Below are positions 1 through 8,950 of a DNA stretch of 64,000 nt, in pieces. The stretch comes from Actinotignum timonense. GTDB taxonomy: Bacteria > Actinomycetota > Actinomycetes > Actinomycetales > Actinomycetaceae. The notes under the pieces were generated by a model. It was not told where the DNA came from. It saw only the letters and a list, made by a program, of their open reading frames with translations, and made no database searches. A program made the position numbers and the translations under genes. Within the stretch, counting starts at the first letter, position 1, and each line of letters starts with the position of its first letter. The stretch is taken from positions 1,469,577 to 1,533,576 of the forward strand of contig NZ_LT706966.1 in the NCBI RefSeq assembly GCF_900155575.1. The letters are read 5' to 3'.

Positions 1-72
1 CGATCGGACATAAGCCTCCTCCAAAACAGGGATAGTGCGCAGCAGTGTTTCTATCATAGTGCGCTGTGCCAT
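1..72 (-). CDS. Partial CDS, N-terminus only (unidentified)
   Basis: An open frame starts with ATG at 72 on the minus strand and runs off the left edge. It gives 24 residues beginning MAQRTMIETLLRTIP. It follows the Mrp gene by 46 bases on the same strand, so it could be the next gene of that cluster. No clear Shine-Dalgarno sequence precedes it and the fragment is too short to assign a family. It may be a chance frame. Confidence 0.35.
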   Translation of the reverse strand, partial: MAQRTMIETLLRTIPVLEEAYVRS

Positions 73-118
73 GACGCGGGGTATGCGCGCCGGGCTAGCT
101 GGCCGGAGCGCATGCACG

Positions 119-1276
119 CTAGTCAGCTGGCGCCCCGCGCCGCGGTAGCTCTTGGATGCGCGCTGCTAGGCCACGCAGAATATCACGCGCGGGGGAGTCC
201 ACCATATCGAGGACGAACGGTGTTCCCGCGTCGCAGCCTTCCCGCAACGCGGGCTCCAGCGGAATCTGGGCGAGAAGCTCAACCGGGTACCCGAGGGTCG
301 CACTGAGATTCGTAGCGACGAGCTGCCCGCCACCGGAACCAAAAATAGTATTTTTTGTTCCGTCCGGTAGTTCCAGGTAGGACATATTTTCGACGACGCC
401 GATAACGGTCTGCTCAGTTTGCTTAGAAACTGCACCGGCCCGTTCAGCCACGTCCGCGGCGGCAGTTTGCGGCGTCGTGACAACGAGGATATCCGCGCGG
501 GGCAGCATCTGAGCCAAAGAAATAGCGACGTCGCCCGTTCCCGGCGGTAAATCGAGGAAAACGAAATCTAGATCTCCCCAGTAGACGTCCGCGAAGAATT
601 GTTCGAGAGCCTTGTGGAGCATGGGGCCGCGCCACACCACCGGGGTATTCCCGGGCACAAACATACCGATGGACATGACTTTCACGCCGTGGGCGACCGG
701 GGGGATGATCATGCCGTTGAGCTGCTGGGCGGGGGTATCCACTCCCATCATCCCGGGGATGGAAAAACCGTAAATATCGGCGTCGATGAGGCCTACGCGT
801 TGGCCGGTGGCGGCCAGGGCAACCGCAAGATTCGCCGCAACGGAGGATTTACCAACCCCACCTTTTCCGGAGGCCACCGCGATAACGCGGGTGGGGGAGT
901 CGGGGCGCGCGAAAGAGATCTCCCGGGTGGTGCGCCCCCCGCGCAGCTTCTGCTGGAGGTGTTGCACCTGGAGGGGGGTCATGGCACCCATGGTGATGGT
1001 GATAGTACCCACGCCCTCAAGCGCGGAGATGGCTTCGCGGACTTCCTTTTCGATAACGTCTTGGCGCGGGCAGTGCACGGTGGTGAGAAGCACCGTGAGG
1101 GTGACATCACCTTCGGGGCTCACCCGCAGCCCGTGGATCATATCCAGTTCGGTAATCGGGTGGCGTAGCTCCGGGTCGATAACCCCGGAGAGGGCTTCTA
1201 GCACCCGATCCTTGGTGAGGGCAGTGGCCGCGGGTGAGCGCGGCACCGAATCGGAAACAGGATCACTCGTGGGCAC
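119..1276 (-). CDS. mrp: Mrp/NBP35-family ATP-binding protein (iron-sulfur cluster carrier type)
   Basis: A P-loop ATPase of the Mrp/ApbC/NBP35 family, members of which carry or insert iron-sulfur clusters in the cytoplasm. About 385 residues. An N-terminal MIP18/DUF59-like domain (about 22-95) is followed by a deviant Walker A, GKGGVGKSS, at about 137-145, and by DADIYG and LDLPPGTGD motifs. A GTG start at 1276 is chosen because AGGGAGGAG lies 4 bases upstream; upstream in-frame ATGs would lie inside the DUF1003 gene. The start overlaps the end of that gene by 14 bases, so the two are probably translationally coupled. The CxxC pair found in many bacterial Mrp proteins is absent after ENMSYL. 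Actinobacterial homologues I recall share this absence, so its exact role is less certain. Confidence 0.9.
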   Translation of the reverse strand: MPTSDPVSDSVPRSPAATALTKDRVLEALSGVIDPELRHPITELDMIHGLRVSPEGDVTLTVLLTTVHCPRQDVIEKEVREAISALEGVGTITITMGAMTPLQVQHLQQKLRGGRTTREISFARPDSPTRVIAVASGKGGVGKSSVAANLAVALAATGQRVGLIDADIYGFSIPGMMGVDTPAQQLNGMIIPPVAHGVKVMSIGMFVPGNTPVVWRGPMLHKALEQFFADVYWGDLDFVFLDLPPGTGDVAISLAQMLPRADILVVTTPQTAAADVAERAGAVSKQTEQTVIGVVENMSYLELPDGTKNTIFGSGGGQLVATNLSATLGYPVELLAQIPLEPALREGCDAGTPFVLDMVDSPARDILRGLAARIQELPRRGAPAD

Positions 1277-1904
1277 CGGGCTCCTCCCTAGGGCGGTCAA
1301 GCGCGGCGCGGGCGTGGTCATCTCCCGGATCAACCGGGACATCACGGGCTTCGCGCTGGGCTTTGACCGCATCGAGTTCTTCTTGCAATTCGCGGATACG
1401 TTCTTCGCGTTCGGCAGCGCGGTCAATATTGCGGTCATCAAGCTCGTGGAGCAAATCGCGCAATTCCGAACGCACAAAATCACGGGTGGCCATATCGCCG
1501 ACCGCATCGCGCAAACCCGCAATTTCACGCATGAGGTATTCGGTATCCGCTAGGTTGCGATCAGCACGCTGGCGATCCTGTTCAGCGCTCACCTTATCCC
1601 GGGCATCCTGGCGGTTCTGGGCCAGCAGGATGAGGGGCGAGGCGTAGGAGGCCTGCAAGGAAAGCATGAGCGTGAGCGCGGTGAAACCAAATTCAGCGGA
1701 ATCGAATTGCCATTTTTCGGGGGCCATGGTGTTCCACGCCAGCCACGCCACCACGAAAATGGTCAGGTAAACCAGAAAACTCGCGGTGCCCTGGAAGCGG
1801 GCGATGCTTTCCGCGGCGCGCCCGGCAGCCTCCGGGTCCTTGCGGCGTCGGCGCCGAAACAAGCGGCTGCGGCGTTCGAGTGGTTCATTGAAATCATTAG
1901 CCAC
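1263..1904 (-). CDS. DUF1003 family membrane protein
   Basis: 213 residues. A basic N-terminus (RRRRRK near residue 20) leads into two membrane segments, about 43-61 (FLVYLTIFVVAWLAWN) and about 72-95 (FTALTLMLSLQASYASPLI), followed by QNRQDARD. This layout is typical of DUF1003 proteins. The rest is a long charged, probably coiled-coil tail rich in Glu and Arg. The function of the family is not established. The gene overlaps the MgtE-like gene upstream by 8 bases and the Mrp gene downstream by 14 bases, in the cluster pepP, MgtE-like, DUF1003, mrp. Confidence 0.88.
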   Translation of the reverse strand: MANDFNEPLERRSRLFRRRRRKDPEAAGRAAESIARFQGTASFLVYLTIFVVAWLAWNTMAPEKWQFDSAEFGFTALTLMLSLQASYASPLILLAQNRQDARDKVSAEQDRQRADRNLADTEYLMREIAGLRDAVGDMATRDFVRSELRDLLHELDDRNIDRAAEREERIRELQEELDAVKAQREARDVPVDPGDDHARAALDRPREEPGAHE

Positions 1905-3186
1905 GGTTCACCTCGTTCGTCGTGGATGCGGCGGCGCTCTCAGAATCCGCGCCCTCCCAGGAATCATCCATATCGCGCCAATCCTCGGGGAGGAGGTGGT
2001 CGAGCACGTCGTCAACGGAGACCGCCCCGAGGAGGAGCCCCTGGTCTACTACCGGGACAGCGGTGAGGTTATAGGTGGCTAATTCGCGGGTGACCGAACC
2101 GATGGGGGCTTCCGGATCCACACCTTCGGTATTGCGATCCAGAATAGAGCCCAGCATCGTGGTCGGGGGTTCGCGCAGCGCCCGCTGGATATGTACCGCG
2201 CCCAGATACCTCCCCGTGGGAGTTTCCAAAGGCGGGCGGCACACAAAAGCTACCGCGGCCAGCGCCGGCGGAATATCCGGGCGGGAGGCTGCGGCCAGGG
2301 CTTGGGCGACCGTATCATCCGGGCCGAGGATCACCGGATTGGGGGTCATGAGACCACCGGCGGTGCGTTCGTCATAGGTGAGGAGGCGGCGCACATCTTG
2401 CGCTTCGCCCTCACTCATGGAGTCGAGGAGGATCGCGGCCGTTTCAGAAGGCAGATCGGCCATGAGGTCGGCCGCGTCGTCGGGCTGCATCACGTCTAGA
2501 ACGTCACCGGCACGTTCCACATCCAAGCCAGCCAATACCGTGACGCGGTCCTCATCACCGAGTTCTTCCAGGACGTCCGCGAGCTTTTCGTCCGTGAGCT
2601 CCCGGGCGACCGATTGCATGCGTTCTTCGGGTAAATCACGCAAAATTTCCGCAATATCCCACGGCTTGAGATCCACCAGCTGGGAGACTATTGAAGCGGC
2701 TCCCTGGGTGTGGCTCGCGGTGGACAGGCCGGCCACTTCGCTCACCTTGAGGATTTCCGAATGGCGCGAATTCGTGCCGATTCCGCGCACATACACCTGG
2801 GTGAGGCCCCATTCGCGCCCGCGCAGCGGCTCAATGGCCGCGTCCACGACGCTCATGCGGGTGCCGGTTTCCCGCACCACCACTTCGCGGTCAATGAGCT
2901 GGGCCATGACGAGTGTTTCCGAACTGCGCTGCTGGAAGCGCCGCATATTGAGCACACCCGTAATGATGACCTGGCCGTTTGCGATGGAGGTGACGCGGGT
3001 AATGGGCAGGAAGACCCGCCGCCGGCCCACCACATCAATGGTGAGCCCAACCGCGGACGGTACCCCTTTGACGCGGAACACCACGACGACATCGTGGACG
3101 GTACCCACCTGGTCGCCAATGGGATCGTAGACGGGGGTACCGGCCAGCCGCCCAATAAAAACGCGAGAATTTTGCGAGGTTTTCAT
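1897..3186 (-). CDS. PRC-barrel / MgtE N-domain / CBS-domain protein (soluble MgtE-like)
   Basis: About 429 residues. A PRC-barrel-like segment (first about 60 residues, RVFIGRLAGTPVYDPIGDQV) is followed by a second barrel-like part, an MgtE intracellular N domain (around 200-280, with LEELGDEDRVTVL and MQPDDAADLMADLP) and a CBS pair to the C-terminus. No membrane segments are visible, so unlike true MgtE channels it cannot itself conduct magnesium. It may sense magnesium or nucleotide for a partner. The ATG at 3186 is chosen because it overlaps the stop codon of the upstream aminopeptidase (TAATG); the frame could extend eight residues further upstream. Regulation by coupling to neighbours is inferred. 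Confidence 0.85.
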   Translation of the reverse strand: MKTSQNSRVFIGRLAGTPVYDPIGDQVGTVHDVVVVFRVKGVPSAVGLTIDVVGRRRVFLPITRVTSIANGQVIITGVLNMRRFQQRSSETLVMAQLIDREVVVRETGTRMSVVDAAIEPLRGREWGLTQVYVRGIGTNSRHSEILKVSEVAGLSTASHTQGAASIVSQLVDLKPWDIAEILRDLPEERMQSVARELTDEKLADVLEELGDEDRVTVLAGLDVERAGDVLDVMQPDDAADLMADLPSETAAILLDSMSEGEAQDVRRLLTYDERTAGGLMTPNPVILGPDDTVAQALAAASRPDIPPALAAVAFVCRPPLETPTGRYLGAVHIQRALREPPTTMLGSILDRNTEGVDPEAPIGSVTRELATYNLTAVPVVDQGLLLGAVSVDDVLDHLLPEDWRDMDDSWEGADSESAAASTTNEVNRG

Positions 3187-4712
3187 TAGCGCTGCACCCG
3201 CGTGAACCATTCTTCGATATCAGCGATGGTCCGCGGTATATCTTCTGAGAGGCGCTCAGCGCCGTTTTCTGTGATGAGGATATCGTCCTCGATACGCACC
3301 CCGATGCCGCGGAAACGTTCGGGAACCTTAAGGTCATCTTCGCGGAAGTAGAGCCCCGGTTCGATGGTGAAGACCATCCCCGGTTTGAGTTCCGCATCCA
3401 GGTACATATCCCGGCGGGCGGCCGCGCAATCATGCACGTCCAAGCCGAGGTGATGGGAGGTGCCGTGCGGCATCCAGCGCCGGTGGTACTGGCCTTCGGG
3501 GGCTAGGGACTGCGCGGCAGTGCCCGGGAGCATACCCCACTTTTCCAGGTACGCGGCAATAACTTCCATGGCGGCAGCGTGCACATCCTTGAATTTCACG
3601 CCGGGGGTGCCGGCCACTTCCAGGGCGCGCTCAGCAGCTTCCAGCACGGCGTTATAGACCTCCGCTTGTTCTTCCGTGAAGGTGCCGGTGACCGGGAGGG
3701 TGCGGGTGATATCCGCGGTGTAGAGCGAATCGAGTTCCACCCCGGCATCCACGAGGATGAGATCGCCTTCGCGGACCTCGCCATCATTCGTCATCCAATG
3801 GAGGGTATTGGCGTGGTTGCCGGAGGCGGCGATGGTGTCATATCCCAGGCCGTTGCCTTCTTCGCGGGCGCGGGCGAAGAACGCCCCTTCCACCACGCGT
3901 TCCCCGCGATGGTGGGCAACCGCGCGCGGCAGGCTACGAATAATCTCATCGAAACCGGAGTAGGTGGCTGCCACCGCCTTGCGCATTTCCCGCACTTCAA
4001 AATCATCTTTAATGAGGCGAAGTTCGGAGAGGGCCTGGGCCAGCTCCACATCTTGGGCGGAATCCTGCGAGAGCCCGGCCGCGGCACGCAAGTCACTTAC
4101 CTGCGCGGTGATCTGCTCCGATGCTTCGGCGAGCACCCGGATACTCACCTGGCCTTCCCCGAGGTCCTTCGCGAGGGCATCGGGAAGATTATCTAGGGAA
4201 TCGGTGGCCAAGCCGGTGGCGCGGCTGACTTCCTCCAGGGAGGGACGCGCCCCCACCCAGAATTCCCCGTGGGCCGGATCCGAATAAAACTCTTCCGAGG
4301 AACGCGAGGCGCGCGGGTAGAAGTAGAGGGTGACATCATGCCCGCCTTCTTCACGCGGATTGAAAACAAGGACCGCGCCGGGTTCTTGTTCCCCGCCCAG
4401 GCCTGTCATATGCGAGAAAGCAGAATGGGCGCGGAAGCGGTAATCGGTGTCATTAGCGCGGACTTTCGTTTCCCCGGCCGGGATCACGAGGCGTTCACCG
4501 GGGAAAAGCGCGGAAAGGGCGGCGTGGCGGGCCGGTAAATAATCTGCCACTTCCGTGCGCGGTGCCGGTTCGGGCCGGGGCCCCCAATCCGAGCCCATGA
4601 ACTCCCGAAACTCGAGGTTACTGGGCTGCTGAGAACGGTTATTTCCGCGGGCGCGCAAATTTTGCTGCGCAGTATCCTGATCGTGCTGTCCCTTGGTAGT
4701 CATACCGTCCAT
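3186..4712 (-). CDS. pepP: Xaa-Pro aminopeptidase (M24B, aminopeptidase P)
   Basis: A cytoplasmic metallopeptidase that removes an N-terminal residue preceding proline. About 508 residues. An N-terminal aminopeptidase-P domain is followed by the pita-bread M24 domain. Visible metal-site motifs are DAGVE, DITRT, HGTSHHLGLDVHD, TIEPGLYF and GVRIEDD, which together supply the two Asp, His and two Glu ligands. Three in-frame ATGs (4733, 4712, 4703) are possible. 4712 is preferred because AAAGGG lies 7 bases before it. The stop codon overlaps the start of the MgtE-like gene. A divergent PHP gene begins 99 bases upstream. Confidence 0.93.
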   Translation of the reverse strand: MDGMTTKGQHDQDTAQQNLRARGNNRSQQPSNLEFREFMGSDWGPRPEPAPRTEVADYLPARHAALSALFPGERLVIPAGETKVRANDTDYRFRAHSAFSHMTGLGGEQEPGAVLVFNPREEGGHDVTLYFYPRASRSSEEFYSDPAHGEFWVGARPSLEEVSRATGLATDSLDNLPDALAKDLGEGQVSIRVLAEASEQITAQVSDLRAAAGLSQDSAQDVELAQALSELRLIKDDFEVREMRKAVAATYSGFDEIIRSLPRAVAHHRGERVVEGAFFARAREEGNGLGYDTIAASGNHANTLHWMTNDGEVREGDLILVDAGVELDSLYTADITRTLPVTGTFTEEQAEVYNAVLEAAERALEVAGTPGVKFKDVHAAAMEVIAAYLEKWGMLPGTAAQSLAPEGQYHRRWMPHGTSHHLGLDVHDCAAARRDMYLDAELKPGMVFTIEPGLYFREDDLKVPERFRGIGVRIEDDILITENGAERLSEDIPRTIADIEEWFTRVQR

Positions 4713-4798
4713 TATCGCACCCTTTGCCGACATAAAAAGCCCCGCGAACTTTTTCCGTGCCCCGGTCGGCTGCTACCCGCGCCCCGCCCGGCCCCGAC

Positions 4799-4811
4799 TA
4801 AGCTGAAGAAC
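4799..4811 (+). promoter_or_regulatory. Leaderless -10 element (PHP gene)
   Basis: TAAGCT lies 7 bases before the ATG at 4812 and there is no Shine-Dalgarno sequence. This matches the TANNNT-N6/7-start layout of leaderless actinobacterial transcripts. Confidence 0.5.
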
Positions 4812-5651
4812 ATGGCTATCGATACCCACACTCATTCCACCGCCTCCGATTCCACGGTCACTCCGCGCGAACTCGTGGAGGAAGCCAGGAGTATCGGCCT
4901 GACCGGAATTGCGCTCACCGACCACGATACGGTGGCCGGATGGGAGGAGGCCGCCGCTGCGGCGGCCTCCTGCGCCGTCGTACTTATCCGTGGCATGGAG
5001 TTGTCCACGAAATGGGAAGGGATCACCTGCCATATCCTCGGGTATCTTTTCGATCCGCATGACCGTGCGATCCAGGAGCATATCGCTACCACGCGGGCGT
5101 CGCGGCTCACCCGCACCCGCGCCATTGTGGAGAAGCTCAGCGCGGACGTGCCTATCACCTGGGATGATGTAGTGGCTCATACGCCTCCGGGGGCGACCGT
5201 CGGGCGGCCCCATATTGCCGACGCCCTGGTGGCGGCCGGTGTGGTTCCCACCCGGAGCGCGGCTTTTACCCACTATCTTTCCGTGCACGGACCCTACTAT
5301 GTGTCGCATTACGCGCCGCAGGCCTGCGAGGCCATTCGGATGATCACGGCGGCGGGCGGGAAAGCGGTGCTGGCCCACCCGGTGGCCCCCGCGCGCAATA
5401 AAGTGGTGCCCGAGCGCGCTTTTGAGGAGATGGCCGCGGCCGGGCTATTCGGCGTGGAGCTGCGCCATCCGGAAAACGATCCGGCGCTGGTGCCGGGCCT
5501 GGAACGCATTGCCGAGCGTTTGCAACTGCGCGGTTTTGGGGCGAGTGATTACCACGGGCGCGGGAAAACGAATCGGCTCGGGCAGTACACCACGAGCCCG
5601 GATATTATCGCCGAGCTGGTCGACGGTACCGCGTTGCCTGTGCTAGGTTAA
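4812..5651 (+). CDS. PHP-domain phosphoesterase (YciV/TrpH type)
   Basis: 279 residues. The PHP (polymerase and histidinol phosphatase) fold is shown by DTHTHSTASDS near the N-terminus, ALTDHDTVAGW around 38-48, an RGMELST segment, AVLAHPV, and GASDYHG near the C-terminus. These His and Asp residues form the usual metal centre. The nearest characterised relatives are the YciV/TrpH group, which hydrolyse 3',5'-nucleoside bisphosphates or short RNA 5' ends. The exact substrate here is inferred. A longer frame starts at 4662, but 4812 aligns with the family N-terminus and has a leaderless-type promoter. Confidence 0.9.
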   Translation: MAIDTHTHSTASDSTVTPRELVEEARSIGLTGIALTDHDTVAGWEEAAAAAASCAVVLIRGMELSTKWEGITCHILGYLFDPHDRAIQEHIATTRASRLTRTRAIVEKLSADVPITWDDVVAHTPPGATVGRPHIADALVAAGVVPTRSAAFTHYLSVHGPYYVSHYAPQACEAIRMITAAGGKAVLAHPVAPARNKVVPERAFEEMAAAGLFGVELRHPENDPALVPGLERIAERLQLRGFGASDYHGRGKTNRLGQYTTSPDIIAELVDGTALPVLG

Positions 5652-5867
5652 AACGCGCTTCACTGCCGTAGCGTTCCGGCGGGAGCCGGGTACCTGCGAG
5701 CGCCATTCCTACCCGGCGCGGGCGCGGCCGTGAACATTTTCAGGATGTCTTTTCGATTCTCGCGGGGATGTCCTAGGATGGTGTCGTTATAAGTCCGGCT
5801 CGGTGTAAAACCGCTCCTGCGGATGTGGAGGACCTGGTCGCCGGGGAGAATCAGGAGGTACTGCCCC

Positions 5868-6494
5868 GTGGCCGTCTTTGATGTCACGATCTTCTTGTCC
5901 ACCTTCATGACCCTGTTCGTTATCGCCGACCCGCTAGGTAACCTCCCGGTTTTCATCGCGCTCACCGCGCGTAATACCAATAAGGAACGCAATCGCGCGG
6001 CCTGGCAGTCGGTCCTCACCTCCGCGATTGTGCTGGCGATTTTCGCGGTTTTCGGTAAATACATTCTGGATTTGCTGGGTATTACCACCGCCGCCATGCA
6101 GATTTCGGGCGGTATTTTGCTGTTGCTCGTCGCCCTCCAGCTCATGCAGGACGAATCCAATCCGCAAGAAGAAGAGGCGAAGGCTTCCTCGGTGAATATC
6201 GCCCTGGTGCCCATGGGAATTCCGCTGCTGGCCGGGCCCGGCGCGATCGTTGCCATCATGATTAAGGTGGAGGAATCCGGCGATACCCTGGGCGGCATCC
6301 TCGCGATTATCGCGGCTTTTATTCTGCTGCACATCATTGAATGGGTGGTATTGCGTTTCGCCTCGCCCATGCACCGGCTCCTCGGCGAAGGCGGCACGGT
6401 GTTCCTCACCCGCATTGCCGGGATGCTGCTGGCCGCTATTTCGGTGCAGCTTATTATTGCCGGTGCGGTTTCGGTGTGGCCGGGCGCCGCGTAG
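5868..6494 (+). CDS. MarC family integral membrane protein
   Basis: 208 residues. Six hydrophobic segments are visible, with the family motif FVIADPLGNLPVF early and VPMGIPLLAGPGAI in the middle. MarC proteins (UPF0056) are inner-membrane proteins of unsettled function. The link to multiple antibiotic resistance suggested by the name has not held up. A GTG start at 5868 is chosen because AGGAGG lies 9 bases upstream. The 216 bases before it hold no gene. A TATAAG hexamer at 5788-5793 could be its -10 box. A hairpin terminator follows at 6523-6561. Confidence 0.9.
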   Translation: MAVFDVTIFLSTFMTLFVIADPLGNLPVFIALTARNTNKERNRAAWQSVLTSAIVLAIFAVFGKYILDLLGITTAAMQISGGILLLLVALQLMQDESNPQEEEAKASSVNIALVPMGIPLLAGPGAIVAIMIKVEESGDTLGGILAIIAAFILLHIIEWVVLRFASPMHRLLGEGGTVFLTRIAGMLLAAISVQLIIAGAVSVWPGAA

Positions 6495-6522
6495 GTTCTT
6501 TTTCCGCGCAATTCTTAAAGTC

Positions 6523-6561
6523 CAGGCGGGCACCTCCGGGAAATATGGAGGCGCCCGCCTG
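6523..6561. terminator. Hairpin between convergent marC-like and helicase genes
   Basis: A 15-bp stem with one mismatch (arms 6523-6537 and 6547-6561, starting CAGGCGGGC) lies between two converging genes. There is no strong T run on either side. It is probably a shared terminator. Confidence 0.65.
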
Positions 6562-6577
6562 AGCCTGTTAATCCGCC

Positions 6578-8269
6578 TTAGTCCAGTTTGCGGGAGAGTT
6601 TACGACGCCGCCGCTGCGTTCCTGCCTGCTCGCTAGCCGCGGGAGTTTCGGCCCGCGTGCGAGGGGTGCCGAGCTTGCGGCGGGTACGCCCGGAAGTACT
6701 GTGCTGTTCTTTTTCTTCAGTACGACGACGCCCGCTTCCCGAGCGCTGCCCCTCCGTCTTCGTGGCCGTGGATGTGGCACGGCGCGATCCACGGGTCGAA
6801 GAAGAACGCCGTTCGCTCCCGCGTTCGCGCGGGCCGCGGCGCCCGCCCTGGCGGGCCGAGCGACGCTGAGAATTCCTGCGCCCGCCCCGCGAGTGCCCGG
6901 TTTCACCCAGGTCTTCAATCTCTTCGGCATCCAGACCGGCCAGCACCCGCTGGGATTCGGGGAGGGTGGAGCCGGCATCGGTGGGAATATCAAGATCGGT
7001 GTAGAGGTGATCCGAGGTGTGGTAGGTCTCTACCGGATCGGCCATCCCGAGGTTGAGCTGCTTGCTGATAAGTGACCAGCGGGGCATATCTTCCCAGTCC
7101 ACGAAGGTGACCGCGGTGCCCTTATTTCCGGCGCGGCCGGTGCGCCCAATACGGTGAATGTAGATCTTTTCATCTTCGGGGCACTGGTAGTTGACGACGT
7201 GGGTGACATCGTCCACGTCAATACCGCGGGCGGCAACATCGGTTGCAACAAGCACGTCAATCTTGCCTTTACGGAAGGCCCGCAGGGTTTGTTCCCGGGC
7301 TCCCTGGCCCAGATCCCCGTGCAGGGATCCCACCGCGAATCCGCGGTCGCGCAAGGTATCGGCCAGGCGGGCCGCATTGCGCTTGGTGCGGCAGAAAATA
7401 ATGGAGCGATCCCGGCCCCGGGCCTGGAGGATGCGCGCAACCACTTCGTCTTTATTCAGGGCGTGGACGCGGTAGGCAACCTGGCGAATATTTTTCACGG
7501 TGGCGCTGTCATCGCCGGGGGTATGGGCGCGAATATGCGTCGGTTTCGTCATATAGCGGCGCGCCATGGTGATGACGGGACCGGGCATGGTTGCCGAGAA
7601 AAGCATGGTGTGGCGGGTAGGTGGAACGGCGGAGAGGATTTTTTCGACGTCGTCCAAAAAACCGAGGTCAAGCATTTCATCGGCCTCATCGAGGACCACG
7701 GTGCGAACCCGGCTGAGCACGAGGGTACCGTGTTTCATGAGGTCGATGATGCGGCCCGGGGTGCCCACCACGATTTCGACGCCCTTGGCCAGCGCTTCTT
7801 GCTGGGGTTCATAGGCGCGCCCGCCGTAAATATCGACGATACGCAAGCTGCGGTGGGCAGCGGCGTTACGCAGCTCCAAAGCAACCTGTTTGGCCAGTTC
7901 ACGGGTAGGAAGCACGACGAGTGCCTGGGGCTTACCCTGATCTGCCGGCGGGATATTCTCCCAGCCTTCTTCTCCCGGACCTATCGAGACTTCGAGGAGC
8001 GGGATACCGAAACCAAGAGTTTTCCCGGTGCCTGTTTTTGCCTGCCCGATAATGTCGTGCCCGGTCAGGGCAACGGGAAGGGTGAGTGCCTGGATCGGGA
8101 ACGGGTGGGTAATGCCGTGCTCTTCCAGGGCACGAACGATAGGTTCGGAAACTCCGAAATCCGCGAAAGACTTGGTTTCGAGGCCTTCACCTGTGCCGGT
8201 GATATCCGCGGCGGGGGAAGTATCGGTGGGTTCATGAGCGCGGGAGGAATCAATCACTCCGGAAGCCAT
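6578..8269 (-). CDS. DEAD-box ATP-dependent RNA helicase
   Basis: 563 residues. The Q motif (FADFGVSEPIVRALEEHGI), AKTGTGKT, PTRELA, DEADEML, SATMP, and HRIGRTGRAG are all present, in order over about residues 35-400, giving both RecA-like domains. The C-terminal 130 residues are a low-complexity Arg/Gly/Ser-rich tail (GGRRNSQRRSARQGGRRG), typical of RNA-binding extensions in actinobacterial DeaD/RhlE-type helicases. It probably acts in RNA remodelling, ribosome assembly or cold growth. AAAGGA precedes the ATG. The next gene upstream, DUF3107, is on the same strand 260 bases away. Confidence 0.95.
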   Translation of the reverse strand: MASGVIDSSRAHEPTDTSPAADITGTGEGLETKSFADFGVSEPIVRALEEHGITHPFPIQALTLPVALTGHDIIGQAKTGTGKTLGFGIPLLEVSIGPGEEGWENIPPADQGKPQALVVLPTRELAKQVALELRNAAAHRSLRIVDIYGGRAYEPQQEALAKGVEIVVGTPGRIIDLMKHGTLVLSRVRTVVLDEADEMLDLGFLDDVEKILSAVPPTRHTMLFSATMPGPVITMARRYMTKPTHIRAHTPGDDSATVKNIRQVAYRVHALNKDEVVARILQARGRDRSIIFCRTKRNAARLADTLRDRGFAVGSLHGDLGQGAREQTLRAFRKGKIDVLVATDVAARGIDVDDVTHVVNYQCPEDEKIYIHRIGRTGRAGNKGTAVTFVDWEDMPRWSLISKQLNLGMADPVETYHTSDHLYTDLDIPTDAGSTLPESQRVLAGLDAEEIEDLGETGHSRGGRRNSQRRSARQGGRRGPRERGSERRSSSTRGSRRATSTATKTEGQRSGSGRRRTEEKEQHSTSGRTRRKLGTPRTRAETPAASEQAGTQRRRRKLSRKLD

Positions 8270-8528
8270 ATGCTGTCCTTTCTGCGTGCGCTAAGGGGCA
8301 CGAGCTAGGGGTGGGTGCAGCAGTTGCGATATATGCCACATCAGCCGGTTACGCACCGGCGACCGAGCACACCACCCGAGGTAGCAGCCGATCGCGACAA
8401 TCCCCAGCGACCGGGCAGCTACACATATCAATCACGCCTGGAGGCGGCGTACACGGCCTCAGGCTCCCGGCTATTCTACGGCACGAACCCGGCCGGGCCG
8501 CCGCGACCTCCCGTGCACCACGAATTTC

Positions 8529-8753
8529 CTAGAGACCGAAGCCAACCCGGCGGGTATCCTGTTCGCGGATTTCCACGAAAGCAATAGCATCGGCGGGAAT
8601 GGTTACCTCACGATTCTTCTTCGCGGTAATACGCAAAGGCTTGCCTTCTCCACCCAGGCTGGCATCGACAAGCGCGCGCAATTCCTCAACCGAGGCATCC
8701 GTTTCCAAAATCAGATCGCGGGTAGTTTCACGAAAACCAATAACGATTTCCAT
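8529..8753 (-). CDS. DUF3107 family protein
   Basis: 74 residues, starting MEIVIGFRETTRDLILETD and ending with the REQDTRRVGFGL motif. This length and layout match the DUF3107 family, small actinobacterial proteins with no known function. The frame can be extended upstream to 8864, but the ATG at 8753 has AAGGAGA at good spacing and gives the normal family length. It sits between the RNA helicase and the divergently transcribed adnA. Confidence 0.9.
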   Translation of the reverse strand: MEIVIGFRETTRDLILETDASVEELRALVDASLGGEGKPLRITAKKNREVTIPADAIAFVEIREQDTRRVGFGL

Positions 8754-8875
8754 ATCTTTCTCCTTGAATACTCTAGGGATGCGGGGCCGTAAGGCACCGC
8801 CGTGAAAGAGCCTGAATAGCTCATCTTCGCTATGCTTCCGCAGTAGCGTTCGCGATGCCTCCACAGTAGCGGCCC

Positions 8876-8901
8876 CTTACGACAAAAAAATTTGTCGTAA
8901 G
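8876..8901. promoter_or_regulatory. Perfect 26-bp palindrome upstream of adnA
   Basis: Arms CTTACGACAAA (8876-8886) and TTTGTCGTAAG (8891-8901) flank four A residues. The site lies between the divergent DUF3107 and adnA genes, 49 bases before adnA. It looks like a repressor operator. It does not match the actinobacterial LexA box that I know. Confidence 0.5.
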
Positions 8902-8950
8902 CCTCTCGTATGGTTAATCCTAACAACGCACCTGCGAAGAAAGGATCGTG

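Noticed and set aside
5652..5867. Riboswitch before the MarC-like gene
   Set aside because: The leader is long, but I could not match it to any riboswitch consensus with confidence.
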